DNA from: Sinonovacula constricta
Taxonomy: Eukaryota > Mollusca > Bivalvia > Cardiida > Solecurtidae
Length of the DNA stretch: 64,000 bases
Direction of reading: 5' to 3'
Assembly (NCBI GenBank): GCA_007844125.1
Contig: CM017573.1
Location: 2,580,283 to 2,644,282, forward strand
Below the pieces are notes generated by a model, which did not search any database, was not told the origin of the DNA, and saw nothing but the letters and a program-made list of their open reading frames with translations. Below, in pieces: positions 47,205 through 60,400 of the stretch. Position 1 is the stretch's first letter. Every line of letters begins with the position of its first letter. The position numbers and the translations under genes are program-made.

Positions 47205-50200
47205 CTAATTAACAAAAGTAATTAAGTAACATAGGTAAAGTTTTTGGTTCCTGAGCACTGCATAAAGATAGATATATTCTTAGGACAAGCAAAGATAATC
47301 TTAACAGATTGTCCACTTTTTATTTATGACTTAACTCTGGCACCATGGTCGATCCAAATCAATCATGATGAGTTAAAGGTAAAAAATGATGCTAACACTT
47401 TGACAGGTTTATTGACATGATCATTCCCATATTTTTGAAAAATTTCGATGGTAAATTTTCAACTGCTTACCAATCTGCTATGTAATGGGTACCTGGTAGA
47501 TTTCTGTCAGCAGAAAGTTCAAATAACCAGGTGATGAAAACAACTGTTTCTTAATAACTTCAAATCTATAGTATTAAACAATATTAGTTAAACAATGATT
47601 TTGTCATGTTTCAGAAATTTATTCAAAAAGTTATCCAAGAACCCAGTTGATGTACATATATCTTTTCGTCAGCCAAAAGTAATTTGGCCGTCTGCTATAC
47701 GTTTAACCAGTACTATGGTGCCAAGTGTCTAAGGGAAGTTGGGACCATCTGTCAAATAGGGCAGTTTTATCAGCTCCAATAGAGTTGGACTACCAAACAC
47801 AACAATACATTCAATTGTCCACTTTGTTTTATTTATCATATTAAAATTTTCTTATTTTTAAAAAGTTGACAATGCAAAAAAAAAAACTATAATAAATAGC
47901 TCCAGCCTCCGAGATTTCAACAGTGAATGAAAGTTAACCATACAGTCACAAAACACTTGAACCCTACAACAAAACCTAGGTGTGGGTAGAGCTCCAATTG
48001 CCGTATGTTTGATACTGAGGGTTGTATTCACCAATCTTAACCCTATATCATGGATTGAACTTGGTTCACCATTTTTGTACCAACCAAATTGGGCTTTTTA
48101 ATTTATTTAATTTAGTTCAAAATGTGATTGTAAGCTCAATGTGGCAGAATGTCAGACGTTAATTGAATTCTATGACTTAAGAATGGTGGGAGACTTTAAG
48201 CCTGGTGCTCTTTAATCTACTCCAAACTCTATACTCACTAAAATCAATAATCTTGAATTGACATATAATTAGTATCAAGTTTGAGAATTATGGGATGTAT
48301 TTCTATAAACGTTTATTTCCCTTATTTGGAGCTCTGTGGGGGAGACATTGCATAAAAATGATTTGAAATTCATAATAATAAAAAGCCACACTGACTTTAG
48401 AAATGAGCACAGTAAAAATGGTTAGGCATCTACCAAACTGAAGCTATGAACACCTTAAATCTTATGCACCTCACTCGAATTGTTCAGTTCAATTAAACAA
48501 TATTGTAATATCTTAAGGCCAATTCTTAAGACTGATAGCTGTAAAAAAGCAGACTGAAATAGTTATCAGCACTGAAGTTAAATTTAATATAAATTTTTGG
48601 TACTTTAAACAAAAATTGCCAAGTATTTTCTTCCTCCATTAATTTTGATATAAACTTTATTTCAAGCAACTCAGTGGTAAACTCTTAAGACTTTCTTCAG
48701 GAATATTAAAACTTACAAGTCATGTTAACAAAGTAACAAAGGCACTTTTATCATGCAAATTTTAAGCTAATCCATCCAATTGTAATCTAATTTACAAGAA
48801 TAATAGGATCAGTTTGTACTCATGTCTAAACCCAGCACAGCTAACAAAAACATTAAGCAACCATTTTTCATCGAAAAACAATTTTTACTTAATTTTATAA
48901 GCAGGCAAAAAAAATGTAATTAGACTGGGAAGAAAGGCTTTTCAAATTATGTGACCCACATTAGACAAGTCATTTGACTGAAGGGAGATAAGCCTACCTA
49001 GATGTCACAACTGCCTATTGCACCAGTTATCTCCCTTACGTTCATTTTTACACACTCAGATCCAAACATTTTATATCCTAAAACAAACATACCTGTACTC
49101 AGATTTTTCTAATTTGTATGTTGTAAGTTTACATACACATATATACAACCAAAATATGTACAGAGAAATTAAAATATAATTTACATGTATTATAATTTGT
49201 TTTTTTTAATGAATTCTATTTACAGTGATAAAAATAGACCTTAATAAGGTATAATATAAATGAAGCACAGAGGATAATGTCCTCATATCGACAATAATGA
49301 TAATCTCTGCCCTGACCACATGTTACTGTGGTTACTAAAAGAGACTGTCCACTGTTTTAGCTGCAGTGACATTGCTGTGGCTTCTCATTTTTGTCAGGTC
49401 ACTTGGCAGTGCTAACAAGTGACCTAGCCAATTAATGTTGCTATGGTGATATTGCCGTGGTAACTAAAAAAAATGGTCTACTTGAGATGTAATGTTAACA
49501 CTTTAATACAAACTTACAAAACAATAAGCCCATTAAGTTGCCATGGTAACACTGCAATCTTATCTTTAATAGATGCTATCTAATTAGACCCTTTATATCC
49601 AAGGTCCCAATCCCTATCAGATTAATCATTGGAAGGAAAAAACTGCATTTAGAACAAGCTCCAGACTAAGGATTTAATTAACACTACAATGGCGGTTCCT
49701 TTTAAGTGTCTTAGTAAGACAATTTTAATAATTTTCCTGAACAAAGAATTAGGTTGAGAATTATGGGATATGCTGGAGCAAGTTGTCAGTCTTGCTCTCC
49801 ATATCTGGTGCTCTTGGAGTATAACACATATGTATTTGTTCAAAGTAAAGCACAGAGAAATATGTGTTATAAACACTAAATGTACACTGAAGGCCCTGTA
49901 ATATGTTACATATAGCACTTTTTGTGGTTCATGTAAAAAAAGTTCTTTTAGTAAATTACAAGATTTTGCAACAGTGTTGTTTTGTAAACTGATGCAATCT
50001 CTCACACAGACTATGAGTACAACAAGAAAATGAACAAAAGAATAACTTTTCATCAAGTAAATTAAACAAAATAGAGAAATAAGATGCTGGAATATAAAGC
50101 ACAATGATCTAACAATAAAATAAATATTAACATATAATCATATCATAGGAATACCACAACTATGAACATATTTGAGCTTTCCCATGCTTAAGTGTAGTAA

Positions 50201-51266
50201 AATAAAAGAATTTCTGTTAAATTTATTGTCTACGAACAATGAATATTTTGTAATAATCTTCTATATAATACTGGCATATACATTCAAAATAGGAACTACC
50301 AAGTGACACCATTTTCACAAAATCTTATCAGAAAATCTCTTCTCAAGTGTAGCCAGATCTAAAATGGAATAAGAAAACTTATCAAACATACTATGTGTGT
50401 ACTGAAGTACTTAGCCTTATTAAAACAAACAATTAAGAAAATACAAAGGAGACTGACAGAACTCTCGTAAAAAAGCATCACTACCCAGTTCCCACATAGC
50501 AACTGTTAACAAGAAACATCCATAATGAGTTCATGCTATATTTCTTAGCTGTGTTTATGTCACCATGACAAACGATACTCTGATAGGGTCAACTGTTTAT
50601 GATCACCATAGCAACAGTTTCAACTGAAGCAGTCCATAGACTGCACCTAGATATCTGCAGACCCAGGTCACAAAGTTGAGAAAGGGTTGAGTCTCGTGTT
50701 TGAAATCATTCTCAAGGATCCCATTGGCAAGTTTTCAGATTTGTCAAACTTATCAATTACTGCCCAAGAATTATTCTGAACTCAAGCTCAAAGATTTACA
50801 ACCTCATGCCTAGATCAACATGTTTCCTTCCTAACAAATGTTCCCTCCAAGTTCCAGCTTTATCTGTTTAGTCAGTGTTGTTTCCTCATAATCACAGACG
50901 AACTGTCTACCACGGTCCTAGGCTACTTACTGTCACAATATGGTGCACCACCTCCTAACATGGGGTCATACCAAGAAATATGGCCAGTAGTTATCATTGA
51001 ACATACATTTCACAGCTCCCAAACAGCTCTGTGACCTCTGCTCTTGCATACAGTGACCTCTGACCTAGCTATCTGACCTGTCCTTGCTGAGGTGATTATT
51101 TGAACCTCGTTAAAATCAGACCTCAGGTCCTCAAGTGGGGTTTGTGGTATATCACATTTTTGTCTCCTAACAGGACCTCCATGTAACAATGTGACCTCAC
51201 AGTGATCTCTGTCTGTGTCCTTAGCTGACTTTTGACCCAGTGGCCTGACCTCCACTGTGTGTGCCC
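47205..51266. other. WAC 3'UTR and intergenic sequence between convergent genes
   Basis: Directly downstream of the WAC stop codon, on the minus strand. A long 3'UTR would be plausible, but I cannot fix its end. It contains several gttgccatggtaac-like motifs (49320-49552 and about 50500-50620). A 151-codon frame at 49649-50104 (-) has no recognisable domain. Confidence 0.4.
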
Positions 51267-51411
51267 CTAGGATGTTGAGTTGGCCTGTGCAGCAGGGGCT
51301 GGGGTCGCTGATGATGACGGGGTGGAGGTTGAGGAGGGCAGAAACGAGGAGATGGATGACACAGGGCGCATGTTCTCAAGCTCGGCAATCTGCTGCTCAA
51401 GGAATAGGTTC
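51267..51411 (-). CDS. WAC: WAC terminal exon
   Basis: Encodes NLFLEQQIAELENMRP and then a Ser/Thr/Pro/Ala tail to NSTS and stop. Confidence 0.92.
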
Positions 51412-54400
51412 CTGAAAATACATTGCAGAGAAATAAATGCACAAAATATCAGTTCAGTTCTCTCAGCATTTTTTCAACCACCTATACAAGTTTGAAGAAA
51501 ATTGGCTGAGACATATAAATGCCTATTGTTTTGCTAAAATCAAAAATAGGCCAAGGGCAAGAACGTCAAGATAAACAATCTCATCAAAGTTATCTCACCT
51601 TTATACCCAACTACAAGACAATATAAACCATTTATGCAACTTTAAGAAATTCTTTACAATTTAGCCATGAAGAAACTGCCTCCAGGCAAACAACACTTGA
51701 TTTAACATACTATGACCATATGGCTGTATAGACAATGGAAGAATAATAGACAATATAAAAGAAAAAGTAGGTAAGCAGTGGTTTCTACTCACTTCTGTTC
51801 ATGTAGTGTAGCCTGTATCTCCTCCACCCGCACTAGTGAGCGCGCCCGCTTCAGCTCCACTGACACCTGACTGCTGATCATACTGCCCAGCTTGAGGCTT
51901 TCTTCACCATACAGTCGTGCCTGTTAGTTTGGGGGAAAAGACAGATTTAGCAAACAATGATGACATTAGTTGAGCTTAACAGAGAAAGAGAACATTAAGA
52001 GCTTTACGTATGGATGTTTTTTCAGAACTTACTGGCTTGGTATAACTATTGAACTGAAGTTTAAGACATGGATCACTTCCATAAACACAGTATTAGACAC
52101 GACCCTAAATGCTGCACTTCAACCTTATCAGAGCCTTAACAGAATGCTGAGCAATAAAATGTAATCAAAATATCACTTTAACTCATTGTACCCTAATGAC
52201 GCATTAAAGCGGCACGAAAAACAGCCTCCTCATGCCGGGAGACGACTTATCGCGTCGCATTTTACCTGTGTCTGGCGCCGAGCGCAGCGTTAAGGCGGCC
52301 CTGAAAATGTCTCGGCTACTGCCGAACGCCGCGTTAATGCGTTCATCATATTTGCTGGTTAAAACTCCTGTTTTCAATCACTTTCGAGTCTCGGCCAATC
52401 AAGTACATCACAGTATCGTAAATGCTAATGTCATCGTAATCTAAATCTATCGGCTTAAATCCTTTTTTGTTTTTTCATTTATTGTATCGAGCAACAGAAA
52501 AATCGGCGACATTTTCTCTGATTGAAGTGATTCACATCTAATTTGAAACATTTCTCGGCTGAAATACGATCGTAAAAGCAGTTTTCAAATGATTAATTTA
52601 TACTTCGATCTCAGCCAATCAGAAACCTTGTTATATAATATATTGGAATTTCATGTAATCCGGATGTAAACACAATGAATTAATTATGTCGAGACAAAGA
52701 AAAACGGCGATGTGTCTTACTGTTAGCTTTAAAATTCCTACTTATACGCATATGTATCGGCGGATATGTGGAATTACCTACGTCAGATCCAATAATTATA
52801 TGATAATTGCAGATATCAATAGATAAAAGACACAATCTCTTGGAAATCGCCGAAGTTTTCTATCAAATATGAAGTTTAAGAGTGTTATTTTCTCAAACTA
52901 CCGGTAAATCGCAACTTTAAATCAAAGATGGCCGACTGTTTTAAAGTTACTCATTATATAAATTATTATATAAAGCAGTGTTATTTACGTTATAAACATG
53001 AAAAAAACTTGAAGAGGTCAATATTCTTCACTTTAATAATTTGAACTGTGTTAATTTTGATATTGTCAATCTTACATGTTCTTCAAATTTCACTCTTTTC
53101 TGAAGTATTTCTTCTCATATCGTGTTAAAAATTACATGGTTGTGTAAAGCACTTTCTGTGCTTCAAGTATGTAAAAATATCCCTTTAGAGTACTTCCAAA
53201 ATGACATGTTTATTGTGTTGTGTATACACCCACCCCCAATATCTTCCACTGACCGGTAATCCACACCAGATGTGTCTCGGCATGAGGGGCAGATAAGACC
53301 CCCACCAGGTGTAGGGCATAACTGGAGAAATGCCTCTAGGGTACAACTGGTCAATTAGCTGTAGGGCACAATGAGTTAAAAGGAATCTTTTCATACAGCA
53401 CAAACAATCCTTGGATAAGGGCTAGATTTAATTTGTGGATGCTCTTAACCAAAATACACTCTCTATTGTAACTCAATTCCATACTGGTTCTTGTCACTGT
53501 CTGAGTAAAAGTCTTTCATGTGTGGAGACCTTAAAATGGTCAGTTGTAAGACAGTGGTTATAAATAAACATCTCCTTCACCAGTAATAGCTGAAACAGGC
53601 CATATTAATGCATATACATCAAGAAAAATAGCACCAGGACATACCTGTCTATCAACATGTTCTGCAGGCCAGCCTGTGACGTGACTGACCAGGGCCTCAT
53701 TGTAGTATTGACTAAGGGACGACATTAGGTTGTTCTCCTTCTGAGACACCACAGGACTTGTGAACATATCTGGGTCTACTGGTGCACCCTGTGAACTGGT
53801 GTCACTTGGTGCAGGGCTGCAGCTGCCAGGAATATATACACATGGTTAATTTATCATATATCAATTTATAAGTATTCATTAATTAATTATTCATGTTTGT
53901 GTACTCATGGGACTTGTCAAGGTATTGATTACTGTTACAAAGTTAATAATCTACACTAAAAAATAAGTGCTAACACATTTGACCTGCAGTCATCACAAAC
54001 ACACTGGATAAACAAACAATTTGTTGAATACACATTAGATACCCAATCAATACACTTAGATACCCAGTAAATAAAGATCAGTTACCCAGTCAATACACTT
54101 AGACACCCAGTTAATAACAAGTGTCATGATGCCCCTTAATCGCTCACCTGAGGACACAGGCTTTTAGTAGGCTCATATTTGGCATCAAGAGTTATTTACT
54201 TAAGAAATCTTTGGTGAATATTGGACCATTAGTGTGGCAACTGAGCTGTTCTAGAATTTGACCCACTTCAAAACATATGTAAGATTTCAAAATGGCAAAC
54301 ATTCTGGCCAAGTTTGGTCGAAATTGGGCCATCAATGTGGCCTCTACATATTTTCACAAGGTTATTCTAAAATTTAATCTAGTGACCTAGTTGGTGAGCC

Positions 54401-57400
54401 CACATGACAGTATTACAAACTCACCCAAGATTTCTTGCTGGCAAACATTCTGGTAAAGTTTAGTGAAGATTGGGCTATAAATGTGGTCTCTAGTTGTTCA
54501 CAAGCATTTTCTAAGATTTGACCTAGTGACCTACTTTTTGACCCCATGTGACCCAATAACAATCCCATCCAAGATTTCATGCAACCATTCTGACGAAGTT
54601 TGATGATGATTGGCTTATAAATGTGGTCTCTGGTGTGTTCACAAGCTTTTTCAAAGATTTGACCTAGTGACCTACTTTTTGAACCCATGTGACCCAATAA
54701 AAAACTCATCCAAGATGCAAACATGACCAAGTTCGGTGAAGATTGGGCTATAAATGTGGTCTCAAGTGTTCACAAGTTTTTTCTAAAATTTTTGTCCTAG
54801 TTTTTGACTCCAGGTGATCCAATAATGAACTCATCCAAGATTTCATGCGGACAAACATTCTGACCAAGTTTGATGAAAACTGTGGCCTCAAGAGTGTTCA
54901 CAAGCAAAAATGTTGACACAGGACACAAGGATATCAGAAAAGGTCCCCCTGAACCCATTGTGCTGAGGTGAGCTAAATAAAGATCAGCAGTCCCGTCAAT
55001 ACACTTAGACACCCAGTAAATCAAAATCAGTTACCCATTCAATACACTTACATTCCCAGTAAATCAAGATAAGTTACCCAGTCAGTACACTTAAGATATC
55101 CAGTAAAGCAAGATCACTTACCCAGTCAAAACACTTTGATGCCCAATAAATCAAGCTCAGTTACCCTGTCAATACACTTTAGATACCCAGTCAATACACC
55201 AGTTACTTAGTAAATAAACATCAGTTAACCAGTCAATACACTTACCTAGTAAATCAAGTTCAGATGCCCAGTCAATACACTAAGTTACCCAGAAAAAAAT
55301 CCCCCAATACACACAGGATATAGTCAGTACACATTAGAAACACATTTAACACAAAGGAGTACCTATCAATAAGGTGTGGCTTATTTGCTTCATAGAAAGG
55401 TTAACTGTTTATGATTTCTGAATCCCTTCAATCGTTTACAGTACTAGAAGAACCTTTTTTAATTCATATCAAGACAGCATGCCAATGTTATATGTCAGTG
55501 ACTAATGTGTTCTGGTAAGTCAGTCAAAAGATTGAAGTTTAAGATCTTGTAACCTTTGCCATCACTACAAAATAACAAAAAAATTAAAATTTAATACTCA
55601 CCAAGATGATCTATCACTAATGTTGGCCCCTCCCCCTGGCGTCATATTAATTCCACCCCCTCCAGGACAAACCCCTCCTCCACCATCTATCACTTTATTC
55701 TCCATGCCAACCATATCTTCACTGCCGTGAGACGATGAGAGATAATTAGTTGTACAATTTCTACTAGTCTGTGATCCCAATACCTTGCCATACACCGTAT
55801 TTCCTTTTGGGAACTGACCACTTGCGTGGGTAATCGGGATCGTTGTGGAACCCGTGGTCGTCATGGTGATTGGAGATGGAGGCGTGGCCATGGAGACGAT
55901 GGACTGGGGACTGGAGTGGGGGTGGGGCAAGGAACTGATGGTCCCCTGCGACTGGGAGTTGAGGTAAGGGGACCGGTGCACTGCCTGCTGTGAGTGAGTG
56001 GGCCCAAGAGACTTGTGGTGGAGCTGTTGTTGTTGCTGAAGCTGCTGCTGATGAAGCTGCTGCTGATGAAGGGATTGCTGGTGATGGGGATTATGAAGAG
56101 GCTGGAGATGGTGTTGCTGAAGCTGCTGATGATGTTGTTGAAGATGCTGGGCCTTCTGATGCTGATGCAGTAACATGGAGTCTTCTGACAGATGTTGTGG
56201 CTGCTGCTGATGTGGCGGATGATGATGGTGGGGAGATGCTTGAACCGATGTTGAGTTTATAGACTGGTTAGCTGAAATTTAAAAGGATCACATAAGAATT
56301 TATTAAGAAGGTGTAAAATAAAAATGGAATCTGTCATAAAATGGACACAACCGCGACTGTATTATAATGGGGACTTTCTGGTCTGCCTACTTAATTAACA
56401 CTAAGCAATATGCATATACAATTTACATTTACATTTAAATCTTAAGAACTTACAGGATTTTCCCTTGAAATTTTTTTTAGGGGGTCACTGTGTCCCCCTA
56501 GGTTTATCATTTGGGGGTCATTGGTAAATTTTGGGGGTCACATTATATAATCACTTTACTAATAGTCTTGCACCTTAAAAGCAGAACTAAATTGTTCATT
56601 TATGTTTTATACTATTAAAACAAAACAAAATCACATATTGTACATTTCAGATTTTAAAATGTGAAAGCATTTTTTCTATATGACTCACTGTCAGAAATAT
56701 ATCTCTATTAGAATGTATAGCAATATAATCATTGTTGACAATAAACACCAGAACATTTAACAAGATTTGTTTAACTTTAAATAAGTTCAAAGTTCAATTC
56801 TTCAACATGTTCACTTACATGTACCAATTTCAATATTCAGTAAAATAAAAAAACCAGTCAAAACTTAGGTATTCGTACTCATATTGGTTCAACCTACATG
56901 ACTTTCCTACATAACGTTAAATTTGACCTTGTAGTGTTTTTAATATACTGCCTTAGACCGTTTGGTTTCTAAAGCCAAACATATATTTGCTTAAAATTAA
57001 TATGCAATGTATGACTTAACTATGTTCTAAAAGATTAATGCAGATAAAACTCATCCAAACCTTTGAAATATAGCATATTCACGGGCCGGTTTTAGCCGCG
57101 TTCTAAACTTAACGATCATTACTATTGCGACGCTTTAAAGAAATGCTGAACGTGAAACAGCGTCTAACTACACAGAATTGCTGGTTCCCAGTCATCTAAA
57201 CGCAGTACATGTATCGTTTGGGTGGACCGGATAGCAGTATTAAGACAACAAATAATGGACGCTTATTTACAAAATGCTTTGTCTAACTGAAGCAAAGTGA
57301 TACTTAAATGCTTTTTGCAACAGTTTGACGAGCTGACAAAAATCAATGTCATTGGAGACAATAATTTATGGCTGTGGATTAATTCATTTTGTGCGTCCAG

Positions 57401-60400
57401 TGAGTCGCAATGTAAGTTCATTTTCCGTGTCATCTGTCGAAAATATGCGCCAAAACGCACAAATTTGTGCGTCAGGGAAAACCCTGAACTTATTTACATA
57501 GTGATTTCTATACACATATAGAAATCCCTATGTAAATAAGTTCTTTACAGTTTTAAATTATAACATATTTATTCATTTATTTATTTGGGTTCTACGGCAC
57601 ATGGACACTTAACAGGTCATAAGGCGCCGAATACAAAGAAGTTTAATGTGAACAGAGAACAATCAGGTAAAAACCAAACTATGCTAGCAAAATATAGAAA
57701 GTATAAAAATCTATAAGGTTAAAATAATGTGAACTATAATTGAAAATAGGTTAATATATTAAATGGTCTAATATGTATAAATATGCTAAATAGACAGTTT
57801 AAAAATTTATAACTTTTTAAGAATATTAATCTCATTCAAGAAGCAAACAAGTTTAGAATCCGACACTGTCCTAAACAGTTCGTACATGTTATTGATCATA
57901 AAATACTTCGACCGAATGTGGTCTGTGTCGATACACTGTAATAAAATATGGTTGACTGTCAGTGGTTCCTGGCAAGGAACACAGAGGTTCAACTTCTCTT
58001 TTTAAAAGGTATGAATGAGCTAATCTAGTATGTCCAATGCGACAGCGGGTAAGAGCTACGTCTTCCCGTCGACTTTCTCTGCAAGCAGACATTGGCACCG
58101 ACATAAGGTTTAATAACGTCTAATTTGTTAATAAAAAATACTGTCCCAACTTGTTTGCCACCTGGTTAAAATATGTCTGTTAATAAGTGATTTAAAATCA
58201 GTGTGTGGGATGCAAAGATCTGTCTCAGTGAGGAATGAGGCAGATTTTGCACTCTTGTCTGCATCCTCCTTTCTCAGATGCCTACATGACTAGGGAGCCA
58301 ACAGAGGGAGATTTTGTAAGCGTCATATAAACTTTGAAGTTTGACAAGAACAGTGCGAACATGTGGATTTAAATAATTCAGTTATAATAATGATAAAGCA
58401 TATACAGCAGTATGCCAATTTGTTTATTGGGTTTATCATCCCACCTACAGTCTGTGCAAAGTTATCTATCTATGAAGAAGTTTACACTATGAAATATGAG
58501 CAGTAGGTTTTGTTTGTTTTGTTTTCCGTACATTGCACCGACACAGTTATTGTCCTATTGGCATCGACCAGCTAATTTTGGTCGAGGAAGACTCCAGATT
58601 TATGTAATAAAACCACCTGCACACCGGCAAGTTAGCTGGAAAACCTCTTAATATGAAAGTTTCTTGCTCCGACGCAGTAGGGCTGTTGTGGTACATCGCG
58701 ATACTGTGTGAACTGTGCCACGATACACACTTGCCGTATCGGTAGGCAATATCTTGTATAATTTGTTCTCTGCCACCATTTTGTCCACCAAGTTTAAGAT
58801 GCTAGTATTGATGAACTGTGATTGCAAGTAACCAAATGAAAATGTAGTCTGAAGTCAAATCCATGTCACGGTGTTCATTCTAAACTGCCAAGGTAATGCC
58901 ATCTACTCAATCATTCGATATGTGGGACCACTTCAGGCTGAGGACAGACCAACAAAGAAAATTGCTAAAGGAATCGCATTGTGTGGAAATTAAATGCGCT
59001 AGTAAGATACAGTCGAGGCCCAACCAAGGTCAGAAACGTCATGATTCATGTTGATTGTTTGTTTATTGGGTTTAACATCAAACCAACAGTATTTCAGAAA
59101 TCTGGAGACAGTGTCCACTTAAAGCATATATTGGGTGCTTTCACTGTGTATAGCATGCCATGAACAACTGGCATGATACTGCACCAAGCCATGTTTTCCT
59201 GACACCAGGCCAACCAGATGTGGAACTACACTGGTATTTGAGCATTAGCTATACCACTACCAATTTTAATGACGTGTGTCTTGGCCCGGGATCGAACCCG
59301 GCGCCTCCCATACCTGGAGCCAACGCTCTACTGATTGCCCTTCGTTACTTAACTGTTGTGAAGTTTTGCAGTTAATTTGCTGTTCGGCTGTATTTTGTGA
59401 CCTTCTGATTGTATTTCTTTCTTGTTTCTGATTTTACCTGTTGTGAAGCTTATAAACCTATGTCATATTTTACGAAAGTATTAGTTCTTCATTCTGCTCA
59501 TTATGTTGAGTGCACATGCTCCATATAATAGTTTGTTCAAATATTGCAAAATATTGTGGTATGTATCGCAATAGGTTCTTTTACAGATAACTGGAAAAAA
59601 TAATGGCCACTACATTTAGTTGCAAATCTGGTTACATTAATTGTATAACTAAGGAATTTTCATTTCACATTAACTGCAAAGATGTTACTGAAAGAAGTAC
59701 ATTGCTTTGTGATGTGTGTCATGAATTGATAATTAGTACATTTAAATAAAATAAAATATTTAGTCAAAGAACACATGGTAATCTTTCTGTATTGCAATAT
59801 ATTGTGGTAGGCTTCAAGCATTTCTTGACAGCCGTTATAAGCAGACATTTTGATGTTTTTACTGATATATTATTGTTTGAATTATAGTGATATTAACTTT
59901 TGCTTCTGATTAATTGACTTATAATTATAAAACTGACTCCCAACATTATACTGACCAACACTGGACAGGTGGACAGCTATCTGCCGTGACAGGGCCTGTT
60001 GTAACTTCTGTAGCGTTTGGCGCGCTGAAATAACAACATATTTTCTGTTTATACCTTAAAATTGTGCAAAGAATAAGGCTTTGTTTAGCAAAATAATTCA
60101 TTTAGTAAGTAAATATTGCTTTTGAAGTTTAAAGAAGAGGAAAAGAACATTTATTAACATAGATTTATCAGTTTATGAATTAGACATGCCTCCATATTTC
60201 CAAGAAGTTCCCTGGATTAAATAAATCTAAGTATCTTAGCGTCATAACATCAAAATCACATGAAGAACAGAAGGGTGCATTGGGAACAGGGCAAGGTACC
60301 ACCAATATGGGCGCTTTTCTCTCTCTCCAAAACTGCTATCTTCTGTTAATTATTGTATACATGAAAGTGTGCTGTACCTTTGTTAGTGAGGTCCTGGTTA

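Noticed and set aside
49649..50104. 151-codon minus-strand frame downstream of WAC
   Set aside because: No recognisable domain, biased AT-rich composition, and it lies where WAC 3'UTR is expected.
55990..56262. Asp/Glu/Ala-rich 90-codon plus-strand frame
   Set aside because: It is the antisense of the Gln/His-rich WAC exon, which has splice sites and a matching phase.
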